This document shows, piece after piece, positions 1 through 7,279 of a stretch of 30,381 nucleotides of DNA. Position 1 is the first letter of the stretch. The number at the start of each line of letters is the position of its first letter. This DNA comes from Lachnospiraceae bacterium (lineage in GTDB: Bacteria; Bacillota; Clostridia; Lachnospirales; Lachnospiraceae): NCBI GenBank assembly GCA_900770345.1, contig CAAGKF010000273.1, forward strand, positions 1 through 30,381, in the 5' to 3' direction. Under the pieces are notes generated by a model. It ran no database searches. It was not told where the DNA came from and saw only the letters and a program-made list of their open reading frames with translations. The position numbers and the translations under genes were made by a program.

Positions 1-30
1 AGAATAGCAAAGGTGGATGCCTCTGACTGT

Positions 31-147
31 GTTATGCCGAGATAATTTTTCAGAAACCTTTCATTTGTAAGGAAAATCCAGCTTAACTCGGCATAACAAT
101 TAACTCCACATAAGGAGGATTATGCCGAGCTCGGCATAATCCTCCTT
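31..147. repeat. Cluster of TTATGCCGAG inverted repeats
   Basis: The 10-mer TTATGCCGAG occurs at 32-41 and 120-129, and its reverse complement at 87-96 and 130-139. The pair at 31-41/87-97 is separated by 45 bp. The pair at 120-139 is abutted and lies in a perfect 36-bp palindrome (112-147) centred on GAGCTC and flanked by AAGGAGG/CCTCCTT. Short inverted arms in this arrangement resemble binding arms of a tyrosine-recombinase site or the ends of a mobile element; this is inference. The palindrome marks the exact point where the reverse transcriptase gene to its right loses homology. Confidence 0.75.
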
Positions 148-778
148 GCGGAGTACCAGAATATGTATTGTGGTAGTTCCAGTCCTCCATATATCCGGCT
201 TTCAGAAACTTCCAAAGCAGACCAATGAAATGCTCATCTGCAATCCGTTTCCGTAGAATTGCAACCAGTACATGATGGTCTACATTGTCAAAACAGCCCT
301 TTATATCCCCCTCAACGAACCACTTTGTCCCTGTGAAATATTTCTGCACATACTTGAGCGCCGTATGACAGCTCTTGTTCATGCGAAAACCGTGGGAGTG
401 GTCGCTGAAGGTCGGCTCATAGATACTCTCCAGTATGAGCCGCACCACCTCCTGTATCAGTTTGTCGTCGAATGACGGTATTCCCAAGAGGCGCATTTTC
501 CCGTTGGATTTCGGGATATATGTTCTCCTTGCGGGGTTTGGCTGGTAGCTGAAATCCCGCATTTTTTTAATGAGGGCGTTGATCCTCGCCATTCCCATGC
601 CGTCAATGGTTTTGCCGTCTGTTCCGGCTGTCATATTGCCTGGTTTCGCCTGTATCCGCTGGTATGCCAGCAGATAGAATTGTGGATTGTACAGGTTGCG
701 GTATAACCGCTCATACTTGTAACTCTTGTTACACGCCTTGGATTTTAGGCTTTCCAACACATTCTCAGGACTTCTCAT
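83..778 (-). pseudogene. ltrA: Group II intron reverse transcriptase, C-terminally truncated (LtrA-like)
   Basis: This is the N-terminal third of an intron-encoded reverse transcriptase/maturase. It starts MRSPENVLESL and carries RT blocks such as RLLGIPSFDDKLIQE (about residues 95-110), ILESIYEP, SHGFR and the FVEGDIKGCFDN block with the first catalytic Asp. The SGTPQGG block is the last recognisable residue run. After it the frame reads an unrelated tail of about 18 residues encoded by the palindrome region and stops. The YADD catalytic motif, the maturase X domain and the endonuclease domain are absent, so the protein cannot be an active RT. The pattern of blocks matches the mitochondrial-like lineage typified by lactococcal LtrA. 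It lies in domain IV of the intron whose 5' half continues to about 1394. Full-length relatives have roughly 600 residues. Confidence 0.93.
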
Positions 779-1394
779 AATGCCTCACGCACCTTTCCTT
801 TTTATGAGTTGGTTGACATCCTGCCTTCCTTCGCCATGTAGACGGCTTTCCCGTCCTCGGACTACTACGAAGGCTCCGTTGCCATGCCGGATATTCAGCG
901 TCATCTTTCTTGGGTTTTTACTCCTTGAAATTTTTCACCTTGCGGCATTACGCATAGCCGGATACTTCCGGCGTTCCGGTTTAGGCAATCTCCAGTTAGA
1001 CACTTTGGGAAAAGCGTATTGTGATGTCGGAGTGGGTTTTCGTCCTTTTCCGCTTACTGCGGCTGGCTGTCATAAGTATCCTGCGGTCAACGTCTACTTG
1101 TCGTTTCCCGCTATGACATACGGCGAATACAACCATCCTGCGCCGCCGGGTCGAGTATCCCGCCTCGGACTGCCCTTAAAGCAGTTTAGCCTTGTTCCTC
1201 ATTCACAATGTTGCGTCTTGCCGCTCAGTCGTGGGTAGATGGTTTCCCCAACTTGCGACGTCTCCGGTGCGCTATTGTCCCCCTTGTAGTTTCCCTCCGG
1301 GGTAAACCGGCTGACGCTAAAGTGACGTTTTTCACGTCTTTGATACTTTCCTTTACCGGCTTGCCAAAGCCGGATTCCCAAAATGCCCGCGCAC
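148..1394 (-). mobile_element. 5' portion of a group II intron (domains I-IV part)
   Basis: Read on the minus strand, the intron probably begins at 1394 with GTGCGC, close to the GUGCG 5' consensus of group II introns. It runs through about 615 nt of structured RNA to the RT start at 778. A stretch at about 820-890 (ACGGAGCC, CGTAGTAGTCCGAG, CTACATGGCGAAGG) resembles the domain III/IV region of the lactococcal Ll.LtrB intron, in line with the RT type. The 3' half, including domains V and VI, is missing because the element ends at the palindrome at 112-147. Without domain V the copy cannot splice or retrohome. The exact 5' boundary is inferred from the consensus and from the interrupted gene beside it. 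No other gene is seen in 779-1394. Confidence 0.8.
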
Positions 1395-1517
1395 CGCCTG
1401 TGGATGAAAAGCGGCGCTTCTGGACGCGCAGCAGACCTTCAGCATACAGCCATGTCTGCCGTAGTAATAGCAATACCGGCAGTCCTTCGGCTTGCCGTTT
1501 TCGCATTTATCTGTCAT
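1395..1517 (-). pseudogene. Small Cys-rich protein, 5' exon interrupted by the group II intron
   Basis: Forty-one codons starting MTDKCENGKPKDCRYC run directly into the intron 5' end, ending ...AFHPQA before GTGCGC. There are six Cys in the first 30 residues (CRYC, GC, CC), suggesting a small metal-binding or disulphide-rich protein. The ATG at 1517 is preferred over that at 1526 because AGGAGG sits 9 nt upstream of it but abuts the other. The 3' exon is not in the window. Small Cys-rich ORFs of this kind occur in Firmicute conjugative elements, but I cannot name a family. The sequence after the junction (to 1353) is intron RNA read by chance. Confidence 0.5.
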
Positions 1518-1544
1518 AGCGTTCATCCTCCTGAAAATGGGTAC

Positions 1545-1603
1545 AAAAAAGCGCGTCTGTCCAGCCGCAAAAGGTATCCTCCCGGAGGGAGAGACAGACG
1601 CGC
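1545..1603 (-). terminator. Rho-independent terminator ahead of the Cys-rich ORF
   Basis: An 11-bp perfect stem (GCGCGTCTGTC at 1551-1561 with GACAGACGCGC at 1593-1603) has a 31-nt loop holding a small CCTCC/GGAGG hairpin. On the minus strand it is followed by six T. It lies 28 nt upstream of the SD of the Cys-rich ORF, so it could end transcription from the hsdM side or act as a leader attenuator. Confidence 0.65.
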
Positions 1604-1712
1604 AAGGCGTGTTCTTATTCGATTTTGGCAATAAAAAATGGGCTAAGCGTTCATAGCTTACTCCCAGTACAACATCAGGTATTCAGTTACGGCACTTCCC
1701 AAATACAATGGC
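1604..1712. other. Gene-free remnant between hsdM fragment and terminator
   Basis: No intact gene is visible. Continuing the hsdM reading frame past its stop gives short open pieces broken by TAA and TGA, which suggests the decayed 3' end of some other mobile-element gene that became joined to hsdM. No family could be recognised. Confidence 0.4.
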
Positions 1713-2696
1713 TTATGCCGCAAATTCCTTGGTATTATGGGCTTTCTCGGGTGTTAGTCCACAAATAACAGCCTCATTTGAAACAATCAGTTCAAATGGC
1801 TCGTCATCCCAATGCTGCGGACTGATAAGCGTATCCTCACAAGCAATATTGAATTTATCAAATCCCACATCATGTAAAAACATATTGATTCGACACAGAT
1901 TATAAGTTGTGATGTTAATTTCCTGCCCATAGAAACCGTTACGAATCGCATCCTTACCAAGAATTTTCTCAGCCTTCAAAAGTAAAGAACCGGAACCACA
2001 GGCCGGATCGTATACTTTATTAATCTCTGTTTTACCCACAGTTCCAAGTCTTGTAAGTAATTCTGACACGTCTGCCGGAGTGAAAAATTCTCCACCGGAC
2101 TTTCCAGCATTGGACGCATACATGGTCATAAGGTACTCATATGCATCACCAAAAGCATCAATGGAGTGATCTTTCACATTTCCGAGGTTCATTTCACCCA
2201 CGCCATTTAACAGTTTGACCAGTTTCTCATTACGCTTGGCAACCGTAGAACCCAATTTGTTGCTATTCACATCATAATCATCGAACAGTCCGGCAAAATC
2301 GCTCTCTGCATCACTGCCTTTCGCAGATTCTTCAATATGGCGGAACACTCGCTCCACCGTTTCATTTAAATTTTCGTCACTCGCAGCATTGGCACGAACA
2401 TTGCAGAATAATTCGCTCGGCAAAATGAAAAAGCCTTTTTCCTCTACCAGTCCGTCACGAGCTTCTTCTGCATCCTCGTCCGGCATTTTTGCAAAGTCAA
2501 AATCAGAGTTTCCTGCCTCCGCTTCTCCACTGTTTATGTAATTACACAAATTTTCAGAAATATAACGATAGAACATCGTTCCAAGAACATAATTCTTAAA
2601 GTCCCATCCGTCAACTGCTCCCCTCAGTTCGTCTGCGATTGCCCAGATGGCACGATGCAGTTCGTCACGCTCCTGTTCCTTTTTGGTATCAACCAT
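1713..2696 (-). pseudogene. hsdM: Type I restriction-modification methyltransferase subunit HsdM, truncated
   Basis: HsdM is the adenine-N6 methyltransferase subunit of a type I R-M complex. The fragment has 327 residues from MVDTKKEQERDELH. An HsdM N-terminal helical domain (about 1-130) precedes the start of the N6-methyltransferase domain, with GEFFTPADVSELL and the SAM motif DPACGSGSLLL. Homology stops at FELIVSN, where NPPY/F (motif IV, the catalytic loop) should continue. The next 20 residues (EAVICGLTPEKAH...) are unrelated. Full-length HsdM is about 500 residues or more, so this copy should be inactive. No hsdS or hsdR is present. The ATG at 2696 is inside the end of the upstream regulator gene (8-nt overlap), so the two were translationally coupled; upstream in-frame starts lie inside that gene and are less likely. 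Confidence 0.9.
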
Positions 2697-2916
2697 TCTC
2701 TTTCCCTCCGTTATCCTCCGGTATAAATTCCAGAATATCGTCCACTCCACAATTCAGGACACGGCAGATGCTTTCCACGCTTTCAAGGGAAATATACCCG
2801 CCTCGTTTCAACCGTGTGATAATATTTGCGGAAAACCCCGCTTCCTGCTGTAACTGTGCATTCGTCATGTTTTTCTCTATCAATAAATGGAATAATTTCT
2901 TATAGCTGACCGCCAT
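2689..2916 (-). CDS. XRE-family (Cro/CI-type) helix-turn-helix regulator
   Basis: A 75-residue protein consisting of one HTH domain: YKKLFHLLIEKNMTNAQLQQEAGFSANIITRLKRGGYISLESVESICRVLNCGVDDILEF. This is the compact YozG/Cro-like type often encoded beside or inside mobile elements and R-M loci. The start has a good SD (GGAGGT a few nt upstream). It overlaps hsdM by 8 nt and so formed an operon with it, suggesting it controlled R-M expression. A TCAC-N6-GTGA inverted repeat overlaps its probable promoter, consistent with autoregulation (inference). The gene itself looks intact. Confidence 0.85.
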   Translation of the reverse strand: MAVSYKKLFHLLIEKNMTNAQLQQEAGFSANIITRLKRGGYISLESVESICRVLNCGVDDILEFIPEDNGGKENG

Positions 2917-2953
2917 GTCGCACCTCCATTTTTACGCCAGAAAATATAAGAAA

Positions 2954-2973
2954 AGTATATCACGCAAAAGTGA
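2954..2973 (-). promoter_or_regulatory. Extended -10 promoter with overlapping operator for the XRE gene
   Basis: On the minus strand TGATATACT (extended -10) lies about 40 bp before the XRE start. The inverted repeat TCAC-GCAAAA-GTGA at 2960-2973 overlaps the upstream edge of this -10, which is a typical place for an autorepressor site. No convincing -35 is present. Confidence 0.45.
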
Positions 2974-3239
2974 ATTTTTCGATTCAAGAATACATTTTAA
3001 AATACAAATTTTCCTCTCAGATAAACCATAATTTACAACGAAAAGGCATTGCACCTTCAGTTAAAGAAAATGCAACGCCACTCTTTTTCCCAGTTTTGCC
3101 GAATAATATCCTTTCGCCAAAATGTATATCTCCTGTTTCCCACAGTCTATCCCCCTAGGTAAATCAATTCCCTCATACCCATTCCGCGGAAACAGAAACA
3201 CACATCCATTTTCGCCCCAAATCGGCAGAAACCTTTGAT
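2974..3239. other. AT-rich gene-free stretch at the island/core boundary
   Basis: No credible gene. It holds one stem-loop (listed separately) and a TTCCGCGGAA palindrome near 3183-3192. The base composition is lower in GC than the rlmD side, consistent with the edge of an inserted element. Confidence 0.4.
3045..3079. terminator. Stem-loop with flanking T-runs, possible terminator
   Basis: GGCATTGCA (3045-3053) pairs with TGCAACGCC (3071-3079) with one mismatch around a 17-nt loop. On the minus strand TTTTC follows the stem, so it could end the rlmD transcript about 160 nt past the stop. On the plus strand ACTCTTTTT follows. Confidence 0.4.
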
Positions 3240-4607
3240 TTACTGGGCTTTTTTTGTCAGCAGACAGACCGTCTCCACATGCACCGTCTCCCCAAACATA
3301 TCACAGCACCGCACCTTCTCCACCCGATACCCGCCATCCGCCAGATACCGCAGATCGCGGGCCAGGGTGGCGGAATCGCAGCTGACGTAGACTACACGCC
3401 GGGGAGACATTTTCAGGATAGTGTCAAGGCAGACCTGGTCGCAGCCCTTGCGGGGCGGATCCACCACGATGACATCCGCACAGATATGATTTTTTTCGTA
3501 CTGCTCAGGCAGTACCTCCTCTGCCTTTCCCACAAAGAATTCCGCGTTTTCAATGCCGTTGAGGGCAGCGTTCCTTTTTGCGTCCTCGATGGCCTGGGGC
3601 ACGATCTCCACACCGTACACCTGCTTCGCCTTCTGGGCCAGGAACAGGGAAATGGTGCCGATCCCGCAGTACAGATCCCATACCACCTCATCTCCCGCAA
3701 GTCCCGCATATTCCAGCGCAGTGCCGTAGAGCTTTTCCGTCTGCACCGGATTTACCTGATAAAAAGAAAGGGGCGAGATCTGATACTTTACATTTCCGAT
3801 ATAGTCCGTAATGTATCCCGGTCCGAAGAGATTGCAGACCTCCTTGCCCATAATCACATTGGTCTTTTCCGTATTGATGCTGAGAGTGATGCTGGTCATT
3901 CCCTTTATCCTTTTCAGCTGCTCCACAAGCTCCTCGCTGTGGGGAAGCTTTCTGCCGTTGATCACAAGGCAGACCATGATCTCTCCTGTCCGGAACCCCT
4001 TGCGGATCAGGGCATGGCGCACCAGTCCAGTATGCGCCGCCTCATCATAGGGCCGGATATGATGCGCGTTCATAAAAGCTTTGATCAGCTCCAGAATCTC
4101 CCGGTTTTCCTCCACTCCCAGCAGGCAGTCCTCACTGGCAATGATGGCATGAGTCCGGCCTGCATAAAAACCGGCAATGATATTCCCCTCCTTATCTGTC
4201 CCAAAGGGGAACTGGGCCTTATTCCGATACCGGAAGGGATGCTCCATTCCAATGATCGGCAGCATGGGAATTTCCTCCTCCCGGAATCTTCCGATGCGGA
4301 CAAGATTATTGAGAACCTTGCGCTCCTTGAATTTCAGCTGCTCCTCATAGCTCATGGCCTGAAGCTGGCATCCTCCGCACTGTCTGGCAACAGGACAGGG
4401 AGGAACTGTCCTGGCCGGTGACGGCTGAAGAACCTCCATCAGCCGCGCAAAGCCGTAGGACTTTTTCATTTTCATGGCTCTGGCCCGGACCACATCTCCG
4501 ATGACCGTATCCTTTATAAACCAGATATAGCCCTCCAGCCGTCCCACACCGGCCCCATCCTCATTCATATCCTCTATTTCCACGGTAAATTCCTGATTCT
4601 TTTCCAT
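3240..4607 (-). CDS. rlmD: 23S rRNA (uracil-C5)-methyltransferase, RlmD/RumA family
   Basis: A SAM-dependent tRNA/rRNA uracil-5-methyltransferase of 455 residues, normal for the family. An N-terminal TRAM (OB-fold) domain (about 5-58) is followed by an Fe-S cluster set C71, C77GGC80 and C160 (SEDCLLG), then the Rossmann SAM motif VWDLYCGIGTISLF. VVDPPRKGCD and the nucleophile motif YVSCDSATLARDL (C410) follow, with the general-base Glu in HVETVCLL (about E445). The start is supported by GGGAGAG just upstream. In Gram-positives this paralogue group includes RlmCD, so the exact rRNA target (U747 and/or U1939) is not certain. The gene is intact and the degraded accessory island lies directly beyond its 3' end. 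Confidence 0.93.
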   Translation of the reverse strand: MEKNQEFTVEIEDMNEDGAGVGRLEGYIWFIKDTVIGDVVRARAMKMKKSYGFARLMEVLQPSPARTVPPCPVARQCGGCQLQAMSYEEQLKFKERKVLNNLVRIGRFREEEIPMLPIIGMEHPFRYRNKAQFPFGTDKEGNIIAGFYAGRTHAIIASEDCLLGVEENREILELIKAFMNAHHIRPYDEAAHTGLVRHALIRKGFRTGEIMVCLVINGRKLPHSEELVEQLKRIKGMTSITLSINTEKTNVIMGKEVCNLFGPGYITDYIGNVKYQISPLSFYQVNPVQTEKLYGTALEYAGLAGDEVVWDLYCGIGTISLFLAQKAKQVYGVEIVPQAIEDAKRNAALNGIENAEFFVGKAEEVLPEQYEKNHICADVIVVDPPRKGCDQVCLDTILKMSPRRVVYVSCDSATLARDLRYLADGGYRVEKVRCCDMFGETVHVETVCLLTKKAQ

Positions 4608-4653
4608 GTCACTCTCCCTTTATGCGGACTTTCCTTCCATACAGACTCTCCGT

Positions 4654-5598
4654 TCATTCCGAAGTCTTTCTGATATTGGTCTCCAGCAGACGATTAAAGC
4701 CCAGCCAGCCCTTATTATCGCCTCCTGCATTTAATGCTTCAATCATTGTTTCCATCTTTGCGTCTGTATTATCCGCAAAATTCAGCGCCAGCGCTTCCAG
4801 AAGAGCCGGCTTTTTTGGCGAACCGTATTCCAGCTCTCCGTGATGAGCCAGAATACAATGCTTTAATTCTGTTGCCAGATTTACCGGAAATCCGGGAATA
4901 GCGCGGATCCTGTCTCCCACCATTTCCGTTCCGATAATAATGTGGCCCAGCAGCTGTCCGTCATCCGTATAATCATTTTCCGGGAAGCGGGACAGTTCCT
5001 TTGTCTTTCCGATATCATGGAACATAGCCGCCGTCAGCAGCAGATCACGGTTCAGCTGCGGATAGTATCCGGCGTAATAATTGCAGAGCTTTGTCACACT
5101 GAGAGTATGCTCCAAAAGTCCGCCTACAAAACCATGATGAACGCTCTTTGCGGCGGAATGGAACCGAAAAGCTTTGGCAAATTCTCTGTCATCCACAAAA
5201 AAGGAAGCCAGAAGCTGGTGCAGGTAAGGATTCTTTACCGTCTTGATAAAGCCCAGAAGCTCCTCGTACATCGCCTTGATATCTTTCTTTGATACCGGCA
5301 GATAATCTGCCTCCGCGTACTCTCCCTCCCGCGCTTTTCGAATGCGCCGCACATTCAGCTGGTGAGCGTTCTGAAATAATGTTACATCCGCCTCCACGTA
5401 AACATAATCCATGGTATCGAAATCTCCGACGCCCGGTGAATTCAGATCCCAGATCTTTGCGTCGATCGTACCGGTTTTGTCCTGGAGCACCAGATTGCCG
5501 TACTCCTTTCCATTCTTTGTCAGAGCAATCTGCTTGTTTTTGCAGAGATATACATCCGACGTGTGCATGCCTTCCCTGAAGGTTTCAATATATTTCAT
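4654..5598 (-). CDS. yhaM: 3'-5' exoribonuclease YhaM-like (OB-fold plus HD domain)
   Basis: 314 residues. The N-terminal OB-fold nucleic-acid-binding domain (about 10-95, IALTKNGKEYGNLVLQDKTGTIDAKIWDL) is followed by an HD phosphohydrolase domain with HHGFVGGLLEHTLSV, LLTAAMFHDIGKTKEL (HD pair near residue 192) and HCILAHHGELEYGSP. This is the architecture of B. subtilis YhaM, a metal-dependent cytoplasmic exoribonuclease acting in RNA turnover. Length matches the family. The start has GAGGAT 9 nt upstream. It lies 46 nt upstream of rlmD on the same strand, so the two are probably co-transcribed. Substrate preference cannot be read from sequence. Confidence 0.92.
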   Translation of the reverse strand: MKYIETFREGMHTSDVYLCKNKQIALTKNGKEYGNLVLQDKTGTIDAKIWDLNSPGVGDFDTMDYVYVEADVTLFQNAHQLNVRRIRKAREGEYAEADYLPVSKKDIKAMYEELLGFIKTVKNPYLHQLLASFFVDDREFAKAFRFHSAAKSVHHGFVGGLLEHTLSVTKLCNYYAGYYPQLNRDLLLTAAMFHDIGKTKELSRFPENDYTDDGQLLGHIIIGTEMVGDRIRAIPGFPVNLATELKHCILAHHGELEYGSPKKPALLEALALNFADNTDAKMETMIEALNAGGDNKGWLGFNRLLETNIRKTSE

Positions 5599-5620
5599 CT
5601 GACTATCCTCAACTTTCTGC

Positions 5621-5657
5621 TGATTTTATTTTCTGATTTTATTTTCTGATTCTATTT
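5621..5657. repeat. 13-bp tandem repeat, about 2.8 copies
   Basis: TGATTTTATTTTC is repeated exactly at 5621-5633 and 5634-5646, with a partial, diverged copy at 5647-5657. It lies in the gap between the HtrA-like gene and yhaM, just upstream of the yhaM start on the minus strand. It probably arose by slippage. Confidence 0.8.
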
Positions 5658-5720
5658 GTGTTTTACTTTGCCGTCCCATTCCATACTTCTTCTTTACAGC
5701 AACGCAGCCAGGCATTGTTC

Positions 5721-7064
5721 CTACCTGGCTCCGATTGTTACTTCAAACTCAATTTCTATATATTCGTTCTTTCCGTTGCTCCGCTGTACAGCGACCTTCA
5801 CCTTATCCTCCGGATGCAATTTCTCCACCTGCCCCTGGAAATCCTTGACACTGCCCACTGCCTGTCCGTTCATCCAGGTAACAAGGTCTCCCGGCTGAAT
5901 GCCTGCATTGTAGGCAGGGCTGTCCGTTTCAACAGAAACTACATAGATCCCTGACGGCATACCGTTTTCCTTCATTGCCTGGGTCACATCCTGTCCACGG
6001 ATGCCGATGTAAGGCACAGATGCCCCGTTAGACATCATTTCCAGAACTCCCTTGTAATCCGAAATTGCGGCTACAGTCGTCATACCGCTGCCGTCAGAAT
6101 CTGCATAATGTTCTGTAACCCAGCCGATCAGCTCTCCCGATGTATTCAAAAGGAACGTACCTGCCGACGCATTACCGCAGATATTCGTATAAAATATCCG
6201 CATGCTTCCGTCCGTCATCTGAACATTTCGGGCTACATAAGAGATAAATCCGTAATCACTGGAGTGGACAATACCCGCCGGCGCACCTACCGCCACCACC
6301 AGGTCTCCCTGCTTTACACCAAATGAATTCCCAAGATCAATAGCCCGGATCTTTTTGAACTGCTCGTTTTCCATCTGGGTCGCATCCACACTGATCATGG
6401 CAAGTCCCACGACAGAATCCTTCTGTTTCACCTCTCCGGCCATCAGCTCGCCATTGGAAAACGCGACTTCAAGAGAATCCGCCTCCTCCACTGCTTCCTC
6501 GGGCACAAGAAGCAGGATCTCTCCTCTGGTTCTGGCAATAATCACACCGGAAAACTGGCCCGTATTTTCAATAGAATTATCAAACCAGTCTGTATCATGC
6601 TGAATCGAGTGGACCACCGCCAGACTGGACTCCGCATCGGAAGCCACTGTCCGGAGACTGTTAAAGAGCTTGTTGATATCATCCACCGAATACCGGTAAT
6701 TCGCGATCTCCTCACGGACCTTCTCCTCCACCGGCTCCGTCTCGACTGTTCCTTCCTGAGGCACGACTGCCTCTGTGGCAGGCGGAACCGTCTCCGGTTC
6801 ATCCTTCGGTATGGTGATCTGACTGCTCTCCCGCACCGGCTCCGATCCAAAAAGCTTCTGAGCCACAGGTCCGGAGGCCGCAAAGCACACTGCGGACACC
6901 ACCCCAAAAAGGGCGCCGCAAAAAGCCGTCATCAAAATCCGTCTGGCAATCTGCCTCTTGGACACAGGCTGGCGGACGATCTTCTCCTGTATAAACTCAC
7001 GAGACTTGTCCCTCTTCAGACCCTGTGCTCCATCTCTAAGCCTGTCATCCCGCTTACCCGCCAT
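5721..7064 (-). CDS. Membrane-anchored HtrA/S1C-like PDZ protein, probable pseudoprotease
   Basis: 447 residues. A basic cytoplasmic N-terminus (1-40) leads to one membrane segment (about 42-64, RRILMTAFCGALFGVVSAVCFA), an acidic linker, a trypsin-like beta-barrel (about 130-330) and a C-terminal PDZ domain (about 345-440, YIGIRGQDVTQ..., SPAYNAGIQPGDLVTWMNG). The fold matches DegP/HtrA quality-control proteases, but the triad looks lost. Where HtrA has TNNHVV this has LLVPEEAV. Where it has DLAVL this has VGLAMI. GNSGGPLLN is replaced by NASAGTFLLN, which aligned without gaps puts Ala at the Ser site. It could act as a chaperone, sensor or scaffold at the outer membrane face (inference). The start follows AAAGGAGG and a consensus promoter. 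Confidence 0.85.
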   Translation of the reverse strand: MAGKRDDRLRDGAQGLKRDKSREFIQEKIVRQPVSKRQIARRILMTAFCGALFGVVSAVCFAASGPVAQKLFGSEPVRESSQITIPKDEPETVPPATEAVVPQEGTVETEPVEEKVREEIANYRYSVDDINKLFNSLRTVASDAESSLAVVHSIQHDTDWFDNSIENTGQFSGVIIARTRGEILLLVPEEAVEEADSLEVAFSNGELMAGEVKQKDSVVGLAMISVDATQMENEQFKKIRAIDLGNSFGVKQGDLVVAVGAPAGIVHSSDYGFISYVARNVQMTDGSMRIFYTNICGNASAGTFLLNTSGELIGWVTEHYADSDGSGMTTVAAISDYKGVLEMMSNGASVPYIGIRGQDVTQAMKENGMPSGIYVVSVETDSPAYNAGIQPGDLVTWMNGQAVGSVKDFQGQVEKLHPEDKVKVAVQRSNGKNEYIEIEFEVTIGAR

Positions 7065-7096
7065 AGCGCTCCTCCTTTGGAAGAATCATACTTCCT

Positions 7097-7125
7097 ATTA
7101 TACGTTTCTTCCCCATATTATGCAA
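7097..7125 (-). promoter_or_regulatory. Sigma-A promoter of the HtrA-like gene
   Basis: On the minus strand TTGCAT (7125-7120), 17 bp, TATAAT (7102-7097). It lies about 30 bp upstream of the start codon and fits the housekeeping consensus at 11 of 12 positions. Confidence 0.8.
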
Positions 7126-7227
7126 GTTTTACCTCAGAAAAGATGCCGAAATCGTCACTTGGAGCACCTCAAATCTCGTATACAAAAAGCAAATCCGTCA
7201 CAAAAAGATAGTAAAAGGTGTTTTTTA

Positions 7228-7236
7228 TGGTATAAT
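7228..7236 (+). promoter_or_regulatory. Extended -10 promoter of mutS2
   Basis: TGG-TATAAT (TGn extended -10) lies 44 bp before the mutS2 ATG. No good -35 is seen 17 bp upstream. It is divergent from the HtrA-like gene promoter. Confidence 0.6.
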
Positions 7237-7279
7237 GTTTCCATAGCATTTTAAAACATGTTTTGAAAAAGGAAGAACT

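Noticed and set aside
726..1238. Plus-strand frame over the intron RNA region
   Set aside because: It lies in structured group II intron RNA and has no domain or start signal.
1713..2916. A working anti-phage or restriction system
   Set aside because: Only a truncated hsdM and a regulator are present; catalytic motif IV, specificity and restriction subunits are missing.
2970..3158. Small plus-strand frame in the gap before rlmD
   Set aside because: No SD, no family resemblance, AT-rich composition and it overlaps a stem-loop.
3279..4421. Long open frame on the plus strand opposite rlmD
   Set aside because: It is antisense to a clearly conserved gene, has no recognisable domain or SD, and is a codon-bias shadow.
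5708..5728. AGCCAGG/CCTGGCT stem around the stop of the HtrA-like gene as a terminator
   Set aside because: No T-run follows on the minus strand, so only a weak structure can be claimed.
7190..7207. Repeated ACAAAAAG near mutS2 as a further copy of the 11-bp operator
   Set aside because: The copies are 18 bp apart, not 11, and lack the TCACAAAG core in both halves.
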